64,000 nucleotides of DNA from Phymorhynchus buccinoides (taxonomy: Eukaryota; Mollusca; Gastropoda; Neogastropoda; Raphitomidae), in NCBI GenBank assembly GCA_017654935.2, contig CM065699.1, forward strand, positions 47,767,456 through 47,831,455, given 5' to 3'. The notes beneath the pieces were generated by a model that was not told where the DNA came from, ran no database searches, and was given only the letters and a program-made list of their open reading frames with translations. The translations under genes were made by a program, and so were the position numbers. Position 1 is the stretch's first letter, and each line of letters begins with the position of its first letter. Of this stretch, positions 1-10,930 are shown piece by piece.

Positions 1-485
1 TCTGGTTGGGGGTCTGGTGGAGGAGGTTCTTAAAAGCCTGGGTCGGCCCAGCTGAAACAACACTGTCTGTTGAGAGCATTCCATTCTCTGGTTGTTCTGG
101 GAAAGAAGCTGTTTTTGAACACTGTTGTTTTTGAGTGCTGGATGTTGTAGCAGCGCCTGTTTCTTGCGAATTGCTCGACAATGTTTTTGTTTTCGTTGTT
201 TTCCGATCTTGTTGGTCTGATGAGTCTTTTGTTTTGTGCCGATGTTAGGTATTTTTCTGCCTCAATGCCAGGTAGATGCCAAGGTTCTATGATCTTATGG
301 AAAGGTTAAACGTTGTTGCCTTCTCCTTTCTTGCAACAGGGGCAGGTTGAGGTCTTGAAGCATGGCAGTGACACAGCCTGGGTTGCGGGACCGGTAATCT
401 CACTTGATGAACCTGGCTGCCCTTCGCTGGATGCCTTCTGACTTGTTGATTTCGCCTCGGTTACCTCCAAGGTATTGTGTGACTA
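1..485 (-). mobile_element. LINE reverse transcriptase, C-terminal fragment (jockey/CR1-like)
   Basis: Read on the minus strand, this stretch encodes the tail of a non-LTR retrotransposon reverse transcriptase. It starts near IQRRAARFIK, then DYRSRNPGCVTAMLQDL, LPLLQERRRQQRLTLFHKI and VFKNSFFPRTTREWNAL. It ends at a TAA at positions 30-32. This order (QRRAARF, then DYR, LL..RR..QRL, NSFF.RT...WN) is the usual end of jockey/CR1-type ORF2 proteins. An in-frame TGA after ARFIK, and the absence of polymerase motifs in the window, show a 5'-truncated dead copy. Family placement is from protein pattern only. Confidence 0.75.
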
Positions 486-847
486 TGAGTAAGACAAATG
501 TGTGTGCAGACAGCTGTGCCACAGCCTGTGGCTGTGCCGAGTCATTATCCAAATGTGTGTTACACAGTTACAGTTAAGGGCCAGCCACACATCCACTAAA
601 TTGCACGACTGTACGATACGATTCGATCACGTCATCTCGAAGCGCGAATCAAATTGTTAAAAGTTATAAATCTATCTCATAAAATTATTATCCTTCTACA
701 TAATTAATAGCAAACGGAGTATCAAAATTTAGAAAATACTTAAATATTCCCGACTATCTTGGCTCTATCTTTTCCACAAATATCTCATCAGTTCACTATC
801 TACCCTGCGACATGCACACACACACACCACTCACACGTGCGCACACA

Positions 848-884
<37 letters not shown>

Positions 885-1329
885 GGTTTTGCTATATATA
901 AAAAAAAGAAGAGAGATTTAAAGCGATAGATCTCATGAAAATTTATTTTTAAAATATTGATTCAGCGATTATATGAAAAAAAGAGATTTGAAGCGATAGA
1001 TCACATGAATATTTAGAAAAATAATGAATCATCAATGGTATGAAAAATAATAAATGAAGACAGATCTACTACCGTGGTAAATTGTTTATTCCCTGCACAG
1101 CAAAAAAAGCTGCACAAATCCCTTTGTTTTACTTTTTTGTTGTTGAGACTCACAGTAATTCATGACAGTCTAAAGACTAAGATCATATCAATCATTGATC
1201 TTCACAATCTATTGCAAGCTTTTTCACATACCATAGCTTTTGATAATGTCTTGTACTTGTAGGGATTGTTTCCCCTGTGATGATGGTTTCCACAAAGATG
1301 ATGACGATGTTATGGCACGTGATGGGCAG
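486..1329. other. Non-coding stretch with (CA)n tract
   Basis: AT-rich sequence with no supported exon. It contains a CA microsatellite at about 813-882 and two related segments (about 911-950 and 978-1017) that both read as a GAGATTTAAAGCGATAGATC-like phrase, a short direct repeat. The stretch ends at the acceptor of the exon that begins at 1330. Confidence 0.6.
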
Positions 1330-1526
1330 TGAGTAATACCTCGCGGGCCAGCCAGACGGAAGCCAACAACAAAGCGCTGGCCCAGTCCCTGCAGCATGTG
1401 AAGCAAGAGGTTCGTCACGCGCTCAACGAGATTGGGCGGCTGAAGGTGAATAACCAGGAGCTCACCATGAAGCTCCTACGTCTGGAAAACCAGGTCGGCA
1501 CTGCCCCGGAACAAGCCACAAGTGAG
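1330..1526 (+). CDS. Coiled-coil exon, possible shugoshin N-terminal region
   Basis: Internal exon of an unidentified plus-strand gene. It begins after an AG at 1328-1329, since an in-frame TGA at 1320-1322 forbids an earlier start, and ends at a strong donor, GAG|gtaagc. It encodes about 66 residues, from SNTSRASQTEANNKALAQSL to QVGTAPEQATSE, with heptad-like spacing of leucines (ALAQSLQHVKQEV, IGRLKVNNQELTMKLLRL). The pattern 'NTS...Q..N..LA.SL...K.......I..L...N..L...L..L..Q' resembles the N-terminal coiled coil of shugoshin, the centromeric cohesin protector that recruits PP2A. That similarity is modest, so other coiled-coil proteins remain possible. The phase at its end (0) fits the exon at 4836. 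The acceptor has a poor pyrimidine tract. No start codon is visible; upstream exons probably lie to the left. Confidence 0.5.
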
Positions 1527-1711
1527 GTAAGCATCAGGAACAAACTGAACTCTTCTCAAAATAAATAAATACAATCAAAATCAGAAAGGAAACAAGTTAC
1601 AAACTAATATTTTAAAACACTAGTGTAAGACTAACAGTTGTGAGTTTTTTGATGATATTGAAACTTAGTTAATATAGACAATGAAGTTAAGGAAAATTGA
1701 TAATACATTTA

Positions 1712-3038
1712 CAGGGTTCATTCTTGCCACAGGACATTTGACCGGTTGGCAGAAAAATCAATAGGTCATTTTCCCAAAACAATAGGTCACAGATTTACCG
1801 CGGTACATACCATGTTCATGAAGGTTAGCAAACATGTGTGGTTGAAGGTTTTCATCAGATTTTTTTAAATTTCACTTCCTCCCCCCCCCCCCCGCCCCCC
1901 CCCCCCCCCTCACTCTCACACACACACACACAGACACACACACACAGACACACACACACACACACACACACAGTGTAAAATGTACCTTGCCATAAAAATA
2001 AAGTCAAAGGAAACTAATATTCCTGCTCACAATTCCTGCTTTTTTAATGTAATCTCATTCTCATTCATAGTGTTTATGCACAGTGAACACACAGGCAAAC
2101 ACATGTGCATAACCCCTGGCTGACTACAGAGAGAGAGAGAGAGAGAGGGGGGGGGGAGACAAACAGATTGAGATATGGACAGAGAGACAGGCAGACAGAC
2201 ACACAAGGCAGCGTACACACACACTTGCATATTAATGCAGTAGCTTATGTTTTTGAGATGATGCCATTCACATCTCTAAAAGAACGGCTTGATGCTGCTG
2301 CTTTTTCCTCTGTCGAACTTGCAAAAATGTTCTATCTACCGTTCAGATTTGGTCAACGAAGAAATCAGACCTAAAACTTGAAGCGCTTCGCTCTCGCGAA
2401 CAAGCATTCAGATGTAAACAAAGATCGTTTTGGTATGACCGGACATGTGTCTGCTTTAGAAAAGAAAAGCCTGGATGGTCAGAAACAAGACTGACAACCA
2501 GGAAAACTAAAGCAAACAGACTGACCGCTGTGGCACAAAGCGAAAATCGGGTTCGGAGTTTTGATGTGGAAAAGTTGGGGTGGCTTGACCTAGTTCCAAC
2601 GATCCTACAAGTTGCAGACGATGTTTGAGCGAGTCCGAAACTAGGCCTAGCAAACATATTCTTCTGCCCCTTTCCTACTCGTGGCTTCTTTTTGGGAGGC
2701 ATGGCTGGTTTTAAACACGAATTGTTATCAAAAGGCCGAGAAATGATAGCACTAGAAGACTAGGTCACGCTGGAACTTTATTTGGTCTTCATAAAGTTGG
2801 ATCGGAAAAGCTTTACCGAATGTGCAATGTCGCCATTTCTTCGTTTCGGCGTTCATTTCGCCAGATACAACTTTTTAGTTCTGATTATGGTCCGAGGCCG
2901 CGGAAGAACTCAGCAGACGACAGAATCCTTGAAGTTGTTGACTGCTTTGACGAAAAATCAATCGGTCAGATGACCGCCTGCCTGCTAAAACTATCGGTCA
3001 AAATGTGCGTCAATGACCGATGCCAAGAATGAACCCTG
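1712..3038. mobile_element. DNA transposon remnant with CAGGGTTCATTCTTG inverted ends
   Basis: The ends CAGGGTTCATTCTTG (1712) and CAAGAATGAACCCTG (ending 3038) are inverted repeats. The flanks carry similar octamers (catttaca at 1706-1713, catttaaa at 3039-3046), compatible with a degraded 8-bp target duplication as in hAT elements. Inside are poly-C, CA and GA tracts and a minus-strand open stretch (2343-2702) starting MPPKKKPRVGKGQKN that matches nothing I recognise. The same end type recurs at 8584-9098 and 35891-36587. It lies in the intron between the two left-hand exons. Confidence 0.6.
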
Positions 3039-3599
3039 CATTTAAAAAGTATTTGAGGAATGATTGAAAAACATGAAACAAAAGCTGGAATATTCAGTTT
3101 CTTCACTTAATAGCAGATACTAGGTGTCAAGATTTTTTACTTTTGGTCAATGTTGCCATTCAGGACAGGACATTTTCACTACTTTAAACATTAAAGTGAC
3201 ACTCAACATTGTTCCAATCGTAATTACAGATTTTAATGAATTTACTTAAGAAAATTGGGATATCACATTAAGAAAGAAAAATTACCCACTAACCGACTGT
3301 AACCTGTCTCTTGGGTTGGATATAGACCTGTATTCAGGTTTGATTTTGTTTTTGTTGTTTCATGTACATGCTTTTGATTTCAAGGGATGTAATTATTGAA
3401 TGAGTTAGTGTCCTAGGATCATCCATGCAGTAATTTTTGTATCCCAATAAACATAATTATGCCCTGTGTGAAGACTTTAACCTTCACTGAAGAGATTAAT
3501 TGCTTTCTGCCTCTGTTGGTTGAGGCTGTATTGTAGGGCATCTGTCTAGTGATGTCTTTTGAAGACTTGTTCCGAAACAGGAATGTTAAAATAAACTTA

Positions 3600-3792
3600 T
3601 ATAAATAATAATAATAATAATAATAATAGTGAATCATTTATATAGCGCACTCCTCCACCAAATGTGGAGCTCTATGCGCTTAACAACAACAAAAATTAAA
3701 AGCAAGAAATTCAACAACAAAAACAAATAATCGCTCACACACATGCAAATAGGCATACACATAGACACCCCACCCACACATATACACACATA

Positions 3793-3825
<33 letters not shown>

Positions 3826-3898
3826 CGTTACCATCACCACCACTCACCCCACCCAAAAACACAATGCAAAATACAATCAGTTGAATAAAGCATCAACA

Positions 3899-3948
<50 letters not shown>

Positions 3949-3990
3949 AAAGCTGACGTAGACATTGCAGTCAACACACAGTGAAACTAA
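3600..3990 (+). repeat. Composite interspersed repeat: (AAT)n, 'tatagcgc' box, (CA)n, (CT)n
   Basis: Starts with an AAT microsatellite followed by 'tttatatagcgcac', then a CA tract and a CT tract, ending at 'gcagtcaacacacagtga'. The same module in reverse orientation, with internal GA and GT tracts, lies at 63655-64000. Shorter relatives with the 'tatatagcgctttac' box are at 24158, 41208, 44737, 47468, 60690 and 63480. It is a repeat family that carries its own microsatellites. Confidence 0.7.
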
Positions 3991-4270
3991 TATGGGGGGG
4001 AGGGGAGGGTGTGTGTAAGAATAGTCGAGAAGTAATGTGGCCTAAAGATTGTGATGTAGCTTGAATAAATGTATTTATCTAGAGTCTGGTAATGGCAAGC
4101 TGGTTGTAAATCAAATGAATTTGGATTGTCCTATTAGGCAGAGGTATAATGAACATATAACAGCAAATGAGACTAAAATGGTCTAAATAGGATAGTTATT
4201 TCAAAGGAATCAGGGCTTCAGATTGTTTTTAAACTTCATGGGGCATACTCATATGACCCCTGATTACAGA

Positions 4271-4745
4271 ACATGATGGGTCAATTTCCAAAATAATGGG
4301 CCAATAATGTGTCACTGTAGTATTACACTTAAAATGTATTGCAGACTTCATGGGTCAGATGGCCCATGGCTGCACAAAATGATGGGTCAATAATGTGTCA
4401 CTGTAGTATTACACTTAAAATGTATTGCAGACTTCATGGGTCAGATGGCCCATGGCTGCACAAAATGAGGGGTCAGTAATGTGTCACTGTAGTATTACAC
4501 TTAAAATGTATTGCAGACTTCATGGGTCAGATGACCCATGGCTGCACAAAATGAGGGGTCAATAATGTGTCACTGTAGTATTACACTTAAAATGTATTGC
4601 AGACTTCATGGATCAGATGGCCCATGGCTGCACAAAATGATGGGCCAATAATGTGTCACTGTAGTATAAAACTTCAATTTAATTGTAGACTTCATGAGTC
4701 GGATGACCCTTGGCAGCACAAAATAAGGGGTCAAATCACTATCCA
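4271..4745 (+). repeat. 86-bp tandem repeat, about five copies
   Basis: The phrase 'tcagatggcccatggctgca' recurs every 86 bp (for example 4355 and 4441), each time followed by 'gtgtcactgtagtatta'. Copies differ by a few substitutions and the last is more divergent. It lies about 90 bp before the acceptor of the exon at 4836, inside the same intron. Confidence 0.8.
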
Positions 4746-4835
4746 TACTAGTAAATGACCCGCGCCCTCTGACAATCTGAAGGAGTGTTTAGCACTGCAT
4801 ACTGATGAGAAGTTCACGTTTTGTGTGTGTTACAG

Positions 4836-5958
4836 CAGAGGCTCCAGGGCCTGGAGTCATTGCTGAACAACATGAGATGTCACCTGCTGGAGCTTGGCAA
4901 CTGTGTCACTGTCAGTGATGGAATTCATCTGTGTCTGGTGTCCCCCCGCACCTCACAATCATCGGCCTCACGCCCCCAGTCCATGGAAGAGTTCAAAGCC
5001 ATGGAGACAGAGAAGCCAGATGCCGTAGTCTTCATCGGCCTCACACCCCCAGTCCATGGAAGAGTTCAAAGCCACGGAGACAGAGAAGCCAGATGCCGTA
5101 GTCTTCATCGGCCTCACGCCCCCCCAGTCCGGAGACAGAGGAAGAGTTCAAAGTCCATGGAAGAGTTCAAAGCCATGGAGACAGAGAAGCCAGATGCCGT
5201 AGTCTTCATCGGCCTCACGGAGACAGAGAAGCCAGATGCCGTAGTCTTCATCGGCCTCACACCCCCAGTCCATGGAAGAGTTCAAAGCCACGGAGACAGA
5301 GAAGCCAGATGCCGTAGTCTTCATCGGCCTCACACCCCCAGTCCATGGAAGAGTTCAAAGCCACGGAGACAGAGAAGCCAGATGCCGTAGTCTTCATCGG
5401 CCTCACACCCCCAGTCCACGGAAGAGTTCAAAGCCACGGAGACAGAGAAGCCAGATGCCGTAGTCTTCATCATCTTCATCGGCCTCACACCCCCAGCCTC
5501 ACACCCCCAGTCCACGGAAGAGTTCAAAGCCACGGAGACAGAAGCCAGATGCCGTAGTCTTCATCGGCCTCACACCCCCAGTCCATGGAAGAGTTCAAAG
5601 CCACGGAGACAGAAGCCAGATGCCGTAGTCTTCATCGGCCTCACACCCCCAGTCCATGGAAGAGTTCAAAGCCACGGAGACAGAAGCCAGATGCCGTAGT
5701 CTTCATCGGCCTCACACCCCCAGTCCATGGAAGAGTTCAAAGCCACGGAGACAGAGAAGCCAGATGCCGTAGTCTTCATCGGCCTCACACCCCCAGTCCA
5801 TGGAAGAGTTCAAAGCCACGGAGACAGAGAAGCCAGATGCCGTAGTCTTCATCGGCCTCACACCCCCAGTCCACGGAAGAGTTCAAAGCCACGGAGACAG
5901 AGAAGCCAGATGCCGTAGAGTCTTCGTCGGCCGGGTTGAGCGAGCCAATCTCAGACAG
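4836..5958 (+). CDS. Second exon of the coiled-coil gene, invaded by a tandem repeat
   Basis: A good acceptor (gtgtgttacag) precedes CAGAGGCTCC. The phase-0 reading QRLQGLESLLNNMRCHLLEL continues directly from the exon at 1330-1526. The right end reads, in one frame, METEKPDAVESSSAGLSEPI and ends at a donor (CAGACAG|gtaatc). Between these ends, 73-bp repeat copies (about 4950-5930) break the frame, because 73 is not a multiple of 3. Translation from the left acceptor reaches a stop at 5388-5390. Either splicing removes the array through cryptic sites, or this allele or assembly is disrupted, or the gene is decaying. The unexpanded exon would have been about 170-200 nt. Identity (shugoshin-like) is tentative. 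Confidence 0.45.
4950..5930 (+). repeat. 73-bp minisatellite derived from exon sequence, about 13 copies
   Basis: The unit runs from 'ccagtccatggaagagttca' to 'gccgtagtcttcatcggcct'. It appears to have grown from the exon's own SASRPQSMEEFKAMETEKPD coding stretch, because first and last copies grade into unique exon sequence. Several units are shortened by 2 bp (acagaagcc for acagagaagcc). One unit carries a 'catcttcat' insertion and one is fused with a partial copy at 5210-5240. Confidence 0.85.
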
Positions 5959-6627
5959 GTAATCTTTGTTGTTAAGTTTGATTTTTTAAAAAGCATTTGC
6001 TTAGCCTAGATTATTATCTTTTATTATAGTGTGTAAAAAACTAAAAGTAAAGCATTGGCTATGGAGGTAAAAAATTTTCTTATGAATATAATGTGGGCTT
6101 AGCAGAGATAAGCAACCTTTGCTCATCGATCTTGCACTGGCATTTTATATTCTGTGTTTGTGCTGAAAAGAGACTTGGAAAATTTTTCCTCAGGTCAAGG
6201 TTATGACAATAAACCCGTCCATTCTTACTGCAAGTGCCAGTCAAACCGACTCGCGCAGCGAACCCGCGTGCTAGATATAATTAGCATCGCACGTGGCCGC
6301 AGAGCCCAACGCTATGCCCGGCACAAAAAAACCCTTTCTGGTTGCCAGAAGAATAAAGTAGGCTCATTTATGACCAGGCCAGAGGCCGGGGTTTTGCGAT
6401 TGGTTTGTGTGTGTGTGTCTGTGTATCGATTATCTTAAAAACTACTGTTTGGACTTTGATTAAAATTGGCAGAGGGGTAGACAGCTTGAAAAGGAAGCTT
6501 CCTTTCGTTAATCAACACTGTGCTGACCTTGACCTTGAAGTTTGATCTTGAAAACCGAAATTTCCCCCAGCTTTATTTCGTGAACTAGTGAACAGAATCG
6601 CTTCAAATTTTGTGTGGTGGTGTACCA
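5959..6627 (+). other. Intronic sequence, no exon seen
   Basis: Follows the donor at 5959. From about 6330 it contains a dispersed repeat ('ggggtagacagcttgaaaag', 'aagcttcctttcgtt') whose inverted relative is at about 45145-45215. No coding signal was recognised. Confidence 0.5.
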
Positions 6628-6925
6628 TGGTGCAAGGAAGTTTGTATAAAAGTTCAGCTGTATCTCGTGAACTACTGAACAGAATCGCTTCAAATTTTGG
6701 GCTATGCATTTTATGCGTTCTGTAAGGGTGGAAAGTGGTGTGTTTATTGGGGGGTGGGGGGAGAGGACATAACTCGGTGCAAGGAAGTTTGTATAAAAGT
6801 TCAGCTGTATTTCGTGAACTACTGAACAGAATCGCTTCAAATTTTGGGCTATGTATTTTATGCGTTCTGTAAGGGTGGAAAGTGGTGTGTTTAGTGGGGG
6901 GGGGGGGGGGGGAGAGGACATAACT
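6628..6925 (+). repeat. Two tandem copies of a ~150-bp unit
   Basis: Both copies contain 'ggtgcaaggaagtttgtata', 'gaacagaatcgcttcaaatt' and 'ctgtaagggtggaaagtggt', and each ends in a G-rich run before 'agaggacataactc'. A fragment of the same family, 'ggaatcgcttcaaattttgc', is at about 61234. Confidence 0.75.
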
Positions 6926-8583
6926 CTGGCCGGGTTTGCATTGTCACAATGCGTTGCTGCCGCTCGGCGATGCCCTTGTTACCATTTTTACTGATTTTTG
7001 CTACGATTCCTTATGTATGGAAAGCATTGTCCAGAACGTTATTGGGGTGTTATTTTTTCTCCATTCCCAAAGCCCAAAATGCGTTTGGAAGACTGCAAAG
7101 AATGGATCAAAGTTCATGTGCGCGCGCTAGTATGTGTGTGCGTACGTGCGTGTGTGTGGTTGTGTGTGCGTGCGCACGTGTGTGTGTGCACGCTCAGAGA
7201 GAGCGGGGGAGGGGGGTATGACATGAGGGATTAAAGAAGAAACTGATTTGGGCAATAGTGGCAAGTTATGGTGTGGTACATTGCATAGTTAAGAATTTAT
7301 GGATTAATAACAATCCATTTAGTATTTGTGAAATATTGTTTTCGAAATGAAGATAATACATGATGCACTATTACATTTCAAGTATTATTTTTTTTATTTT
7401 TAGGATCATATCAGATGTCCTTCCATAGCTTGGTATTTGAAAAGTTGAGAGAGGGGGGGGGGGGGGGTAGACAGACAGACTGACGAGAGAGAGAGAGAAG
7501 GGGGGCAGGCAAGTCTGGGAGAGAGAGGGAAGAGAATGAATTAATACATTTTATTGCTACATGTATTAAGATCCTCCGAAGTTGGGGTGTGGCTGTCCAC
7601 GTGGCGGAGTAATCAAAACCGGTCACACACGTAATGTTCTGATCCACTGGTGATGCATTTGTACCATAGTGTTCAATTGCTTCGGCTGTTGGGATGATAA
7701 GCCAGGGAACAACAACAACAACATTGTTATCAGGCAGTTAACTCATTTAGCAAGTCAGTCGATTCGATGTTACACAAAGAAAAACAAACCAAATATTCGA
7801 TTGACTTGACATGGAAACCATGACAATAAGTCAATGTCTTTCATTTGAAATGGCACAAACGCGAACGATAAAGTGCCGTTGCATTGAATAAGCAGGAGTG
7901 CATTGTTACAGTTCTCCCATCGCCAGTTCAGGGCACGTTCTTAACCCAGGAATGTTCCAATTTGCTCGTGTGTACTTTAATCATGCAACGTGTCTAATGC
8001 ATGTACCTGGTCTCAGCGTGTTGTGTTTTGTCAATCGGCTTTCCTGTAGTCTGGCTAGTTTTGCACATTCCTCACACAGGAGAGAGAGAGTAGGTTTTCT
8101 CAGCTCCTTTCAGTTCATGCCTTTTGTTAACACTCGTCACCAGCATAAAGCAGTTTAAAGTGTTTTATCCATTAGGCTTACATTGTTTTATGGTGGCATA
8201 CCACTTGTAAGGTCTTTTCCTATCCCTAACCACAATCAATGGTAAGAATATTTGCCTCTGTTAAAAGAAATAACTTGAAACAAATAGCTCTCTGTGGAAA
8301 ACTGAAAGGAGCTAGAATGAGGGGAATTCGTGTACTGTGGAGAGAGAGAGAGAGAGAGAGGGTGGGGGTGGGGAGAGAGTTTTTACTTATACTAGTTATA
8401 GAGGGTAATAGAATAAGCAATAACATGCTTTTTTACATCCAGACTTCTGGAAAAGAGAGAGAGAGAGAGGGGCAGACAGACAGACTGACGGAGAGACTGA
8501 TAGAGAAAAGGAGAAAGTGAGATATGCAGGCAGACAGGCAAGCTTGGTAAAGATATGTAGAGACGCCGGCTGCACATGTTATT
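6926..8583. other. Non-coding stretch with GT and GA tracts and one SINE-like copy
   Basis: Contains a GT-rich tract (about 7110-7200), GA-rich tracts (7446-7535, 8340-8385, 8453-8470) and the SINE-like copy listed at 7568. No exon with both splice sites and recognisable protein was found. Confidence 0.5.
7568..7722 (+). mobile_element. SINE-like repeat with (CAA)n tail
   Basis: Reads 'cctccgaagttggggtgtgg', 'ccacgtggcggagtaatc', 'cttcggctgttgggatgat' and ends in an 'aacaacaacaac' tail. Full relatives in the same orientation are at 47186-47347, 48400-48536 and 55493-55650. The fixed length and the A/C-rich simple tail suggest a LINE-mobilised short element. Confidence 0.7.
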
Positions 8584-9098
8584 CAGGGTTCATAGCAGTT
8601 GGGAAAGTTTGGGACCAAGAGTAGTGTCTTTGAAAGTTTGTGAATTTTGATCTTCTGTCAAATCTTCATCAGTCTGCCCCCCAAATCGCCCAGGACCATA
8701 ATTTTGAATCATCGTGCCAAGAATTGTTTTTTAGAATTATGAAATAAAATGAATATTTTGATGCATACGATCGGTGTGACTTACTTTCGATTTTTAATGA
8801 GAATTGACGCGAGTTGCTTCCCTTTAAAGACATCCGGGTCTTTACGCGTACCGCGCAAAATGCCGGGCAAATGTGTCTTCAGTGAGCTTTGGCTAGAAAA
8901 TTCTGCATATAAAGTATGGCTGCGAAAGGATGCAACCAACAAGCGCTCAGCATATTGTGCCGTTTGCCGAAAAACCTTTCATGTGGGATCAATGGGTGAA
9001 GGAGGAGTCATCAGCCGTAGTAAAGTGGGTTTTGAAAACCCTACGGTTGGGCTTTGAAAGTTTGGGAAAATTAGGATCCTGTTTGGCTATGAACCCTG
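8584..9098 (+). mobile_element. hAT-like non-autonomous element with CAGGGTTCATAGC inverted ends
   Basis: Ends CAGGGTTCATAGC (8584) and GCTATGAACCCTG (ending 9098) are inverted, with 'tgttatt' on both flanks (8577-8583 and 9097-9103). Sub-terminal repeats 'gaaagtttgggaaaattagg' and 'gggaaagtttgggaccaag' echo each other. It retains the beginning of a transposon-type zinc-finger gene (8860-9057) and nothing of a catalytic domain. Confidence 0.65.
8860..9057 (+). pseudogene. N-terminal zinc-finger fragment of a hAT-type transposon protein
   Basis: Reads MPGKCVFSELWLENSAYKVW, then LRKDATNKRSAYCAVCRKTF and HVGSMGEGGVISRSK. The order 'W-L-....-WL....-A-C-x2-C-x-K-x-F....MG....I..H' is the N-terminal zinc finger seen in many hAT-derived proteins. 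The C-x2-C pair is present but the expected His after the 'GGVISRSK' helix is not. It is a 66-codon remnant inside a deletion derivative, with no downstream transposase. Confidence 0.5.
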
Positions 9099-9889
9099 TT
9101 ATTGTTTTGCCGGCACTTGCTGCAGAGCTGTTTAGCTCCACCCCCGCCGCTGAGAAATGAACCGGTGTATTTGAATGTCATCTGAAAAACTGGCATGATA
9201 CTAGCTTATATAAATCGTTGTCTTTTATATATATGGAAAGCTTGGGCCAGTGGTTGGATGCCTCGTGCCTCCAAGGCTTGTACAATAGCATTAATAACAA
9301 GTTTCAGTTGTCAAACTGAAATAAAACACGACATGTGTACTGGAATCAACTGTTATGATTCAGTAACACAAGCCAGCAAATATCGCTCAGTCCAACACTT
9401 GGAAAGGAATGTAATCAAAAGCTGCAAGTTTGCAACCACACACATACACATAGATAAATAAAAGTACTAGTAGGCACAGAATTCGGTTCTAGTACCAAAA
9501 GAGTTAAAGTAAAATTCAAACACAAAAGCATGTTTACCCATTATTTCCACTGACACCTCTACTACTTATTCAACATGGAACATAGGATCTAGATCAAAAA
9601 TAGAATCAAACAAAAATAAATCTCCAAGTATTTTACCCAACTGCCACATTCAATAGTACTCACGAGTTGGGCTAATACTTCTAGTAATAGTATGACTGGC
9701 AGGTAACAGCAGAGACTTTGTTTCTACAGTGTTGTCTCAGCCAGGTTTAGCTTGCTTGTGAGCAAGAGAATGTTATGCGGTTTATTCATTTCCCCACTTA
9801 ATTTTAAATCTATATGGGCCTAGGATTGGTTAGTAGTCGTAGTAGTCACGAGACGACGCTATAGTCACAAGCATATTACATCAACATCA
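9099..9889. other. Non-coding stretch
   Basis: Contains 'gccagtggttggatgcctcg' at about 9245, a fragment also present at the head of the interspersed repeat at 28250. Otherwise AT-rich and without recognisable coding sequence. Confidence 0.45.
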
Positions 9890-10085
9890 CATGCCTTATC
9901 GGTTAGCACAAAGCGAGCCACCCTTCTCTGTACAGCCTTGCTTTTGTCCACGTGTCTCCGAGGGCGACAGAACTGGAATATTCAAGCAGGGGTCTGACAA
10001 GGGTCAGGTACGCTTGCTCCCTCAGTTCTGTTGAGCAGATCTTCAGATTACATCGCAGGAAGCCCAGCAAGGAAAGATACCTGTA
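9890..10085 (-). mobile_element. LINE reverse transcriptase fragment
   Basis: On the minus strand it reads LSLLGFLRCNLKICSTELRE then QAYLTLVRPLLEYSSSV and, after a frame change, DKSKAVQRRVARF. This is the conserved region just before the end of non-LTR retrotransposon reverse transcriptases ('FLRRNLK......K..AY..LVRP.LEY....W.P......L...QRRAARF'). The frameshift between the two halves marks it as dead. Confidence 0.7.
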
Positions 10086-10171
10086 ATTGTCTTTGATGTT
10101 ATGGCCTCAACATGCAAGTAAAGATACTGGTAATTGTCTTTGATGTTATGGCCTCAACATGCAAGTAAAGA

Positions 10172-10369
10172 TACCATATTTTACGGACTATAAGTATAAG
10201 GCGATACGTTTTTCCCAGACTGAGACCCCTGCGCCTTATAATGTGACTGATAATATAGTAAGGAAATGGAGTAACTGAATTTGAATTTTGAGTCAAATTT
10301 GGGGGGGGGGGGGGGGGGGCCTTATAATCAGGTGCGCCTTATACTAGTTATAGTCCGTAAAATACGGTA
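10172..10369. mobile_element. MITE with TACCGTATTTTnCGGACTATAAGGCG ends
   Basis: Inverted ends 'taccatattttacggactat' and 'tagtccgtaaaatacggta' enclose about 200 bp with a C- and G-rich middle ('gcgccttataatgtgactga'). This is the commonest MITE in the window. Other copies are at 24052, 24911, 25748, 39368, 52032, 52613, 55800 and 60309, several with other repeats nested inside. Confidence 0.8.
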
Positions 10370-10581
10370 ACTGACTTTGATGTTATGGTCTCAACATGCA
10401 AGTAAAGATCATTTGATGAAACACATGGCTCTTTCCGTCATCAGATTTTCTCACGGGCCAAAATGTGTATTTTGCAAATGTTGGTCAAAGGTCAATGTCA
10501 TTGAAGCTAAAAATGCTGCCGCGCGGCTTGTGGTCTGGCGTCTTAACGCTCTAGTTACTTTGATATGAAGTTTGCTTAGTG

Positions 10582-10819
10582 CAGTGGAACCTCCCTTATA
10601 AGACCCCCCCCATTATAAGACTCCCGCCCATTAAGACCTACTTCTATGACTAAGACGTTGCCCTTTGTAAGTTAGTATTCGCCCATTAAGACCTACTTCT
10701 ATGACTAAGACGTTGCCCTTTGTAAGTTAGTATTAAAAGTACCTCCCTTAAGCAACTCCCTCCAATTTAAGACCTCATTTTGGATGATTTTTGAAGGTCT
10801 TATAAGATAGGTTCCACTG
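10582..10819. mobile_element. MITE with CAGTGGAACCTCCCTTATAAGACC ends
   Basis: Ends 'cagtggaacctcccttataa' and 'ttataagataggttccactg' are inverted. Inside, a 53-bp phrase beginning 'cccattaagacctacttcta' is tandemly duplicated (about 10629-10733). The family also occurs at 57717-57786 (a short nearly pure palindrome), 61401-61640, and as parts at 38263, 38521, 42146 and 56647. Confidence 0.75.
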
Positions 10820-10930
10820 TACAAGGTTGGGCTAGTGTTGAAGCTGCCATCAGCATGTGGAGCAGCAACAAATTCTTCAATCAGATCGGGAATACATGTA
10901 TAAACTATGTTGTAATCTGTGTTGGTGCAG

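Noticed and set aside
2343..2702. A 119-codon minus-strand gene starting MPPKKKPRVGKGQKN
   Set aside because: Lies within a transposon remnant, has no recognised domain and no homologue I know; noted inside that element only.
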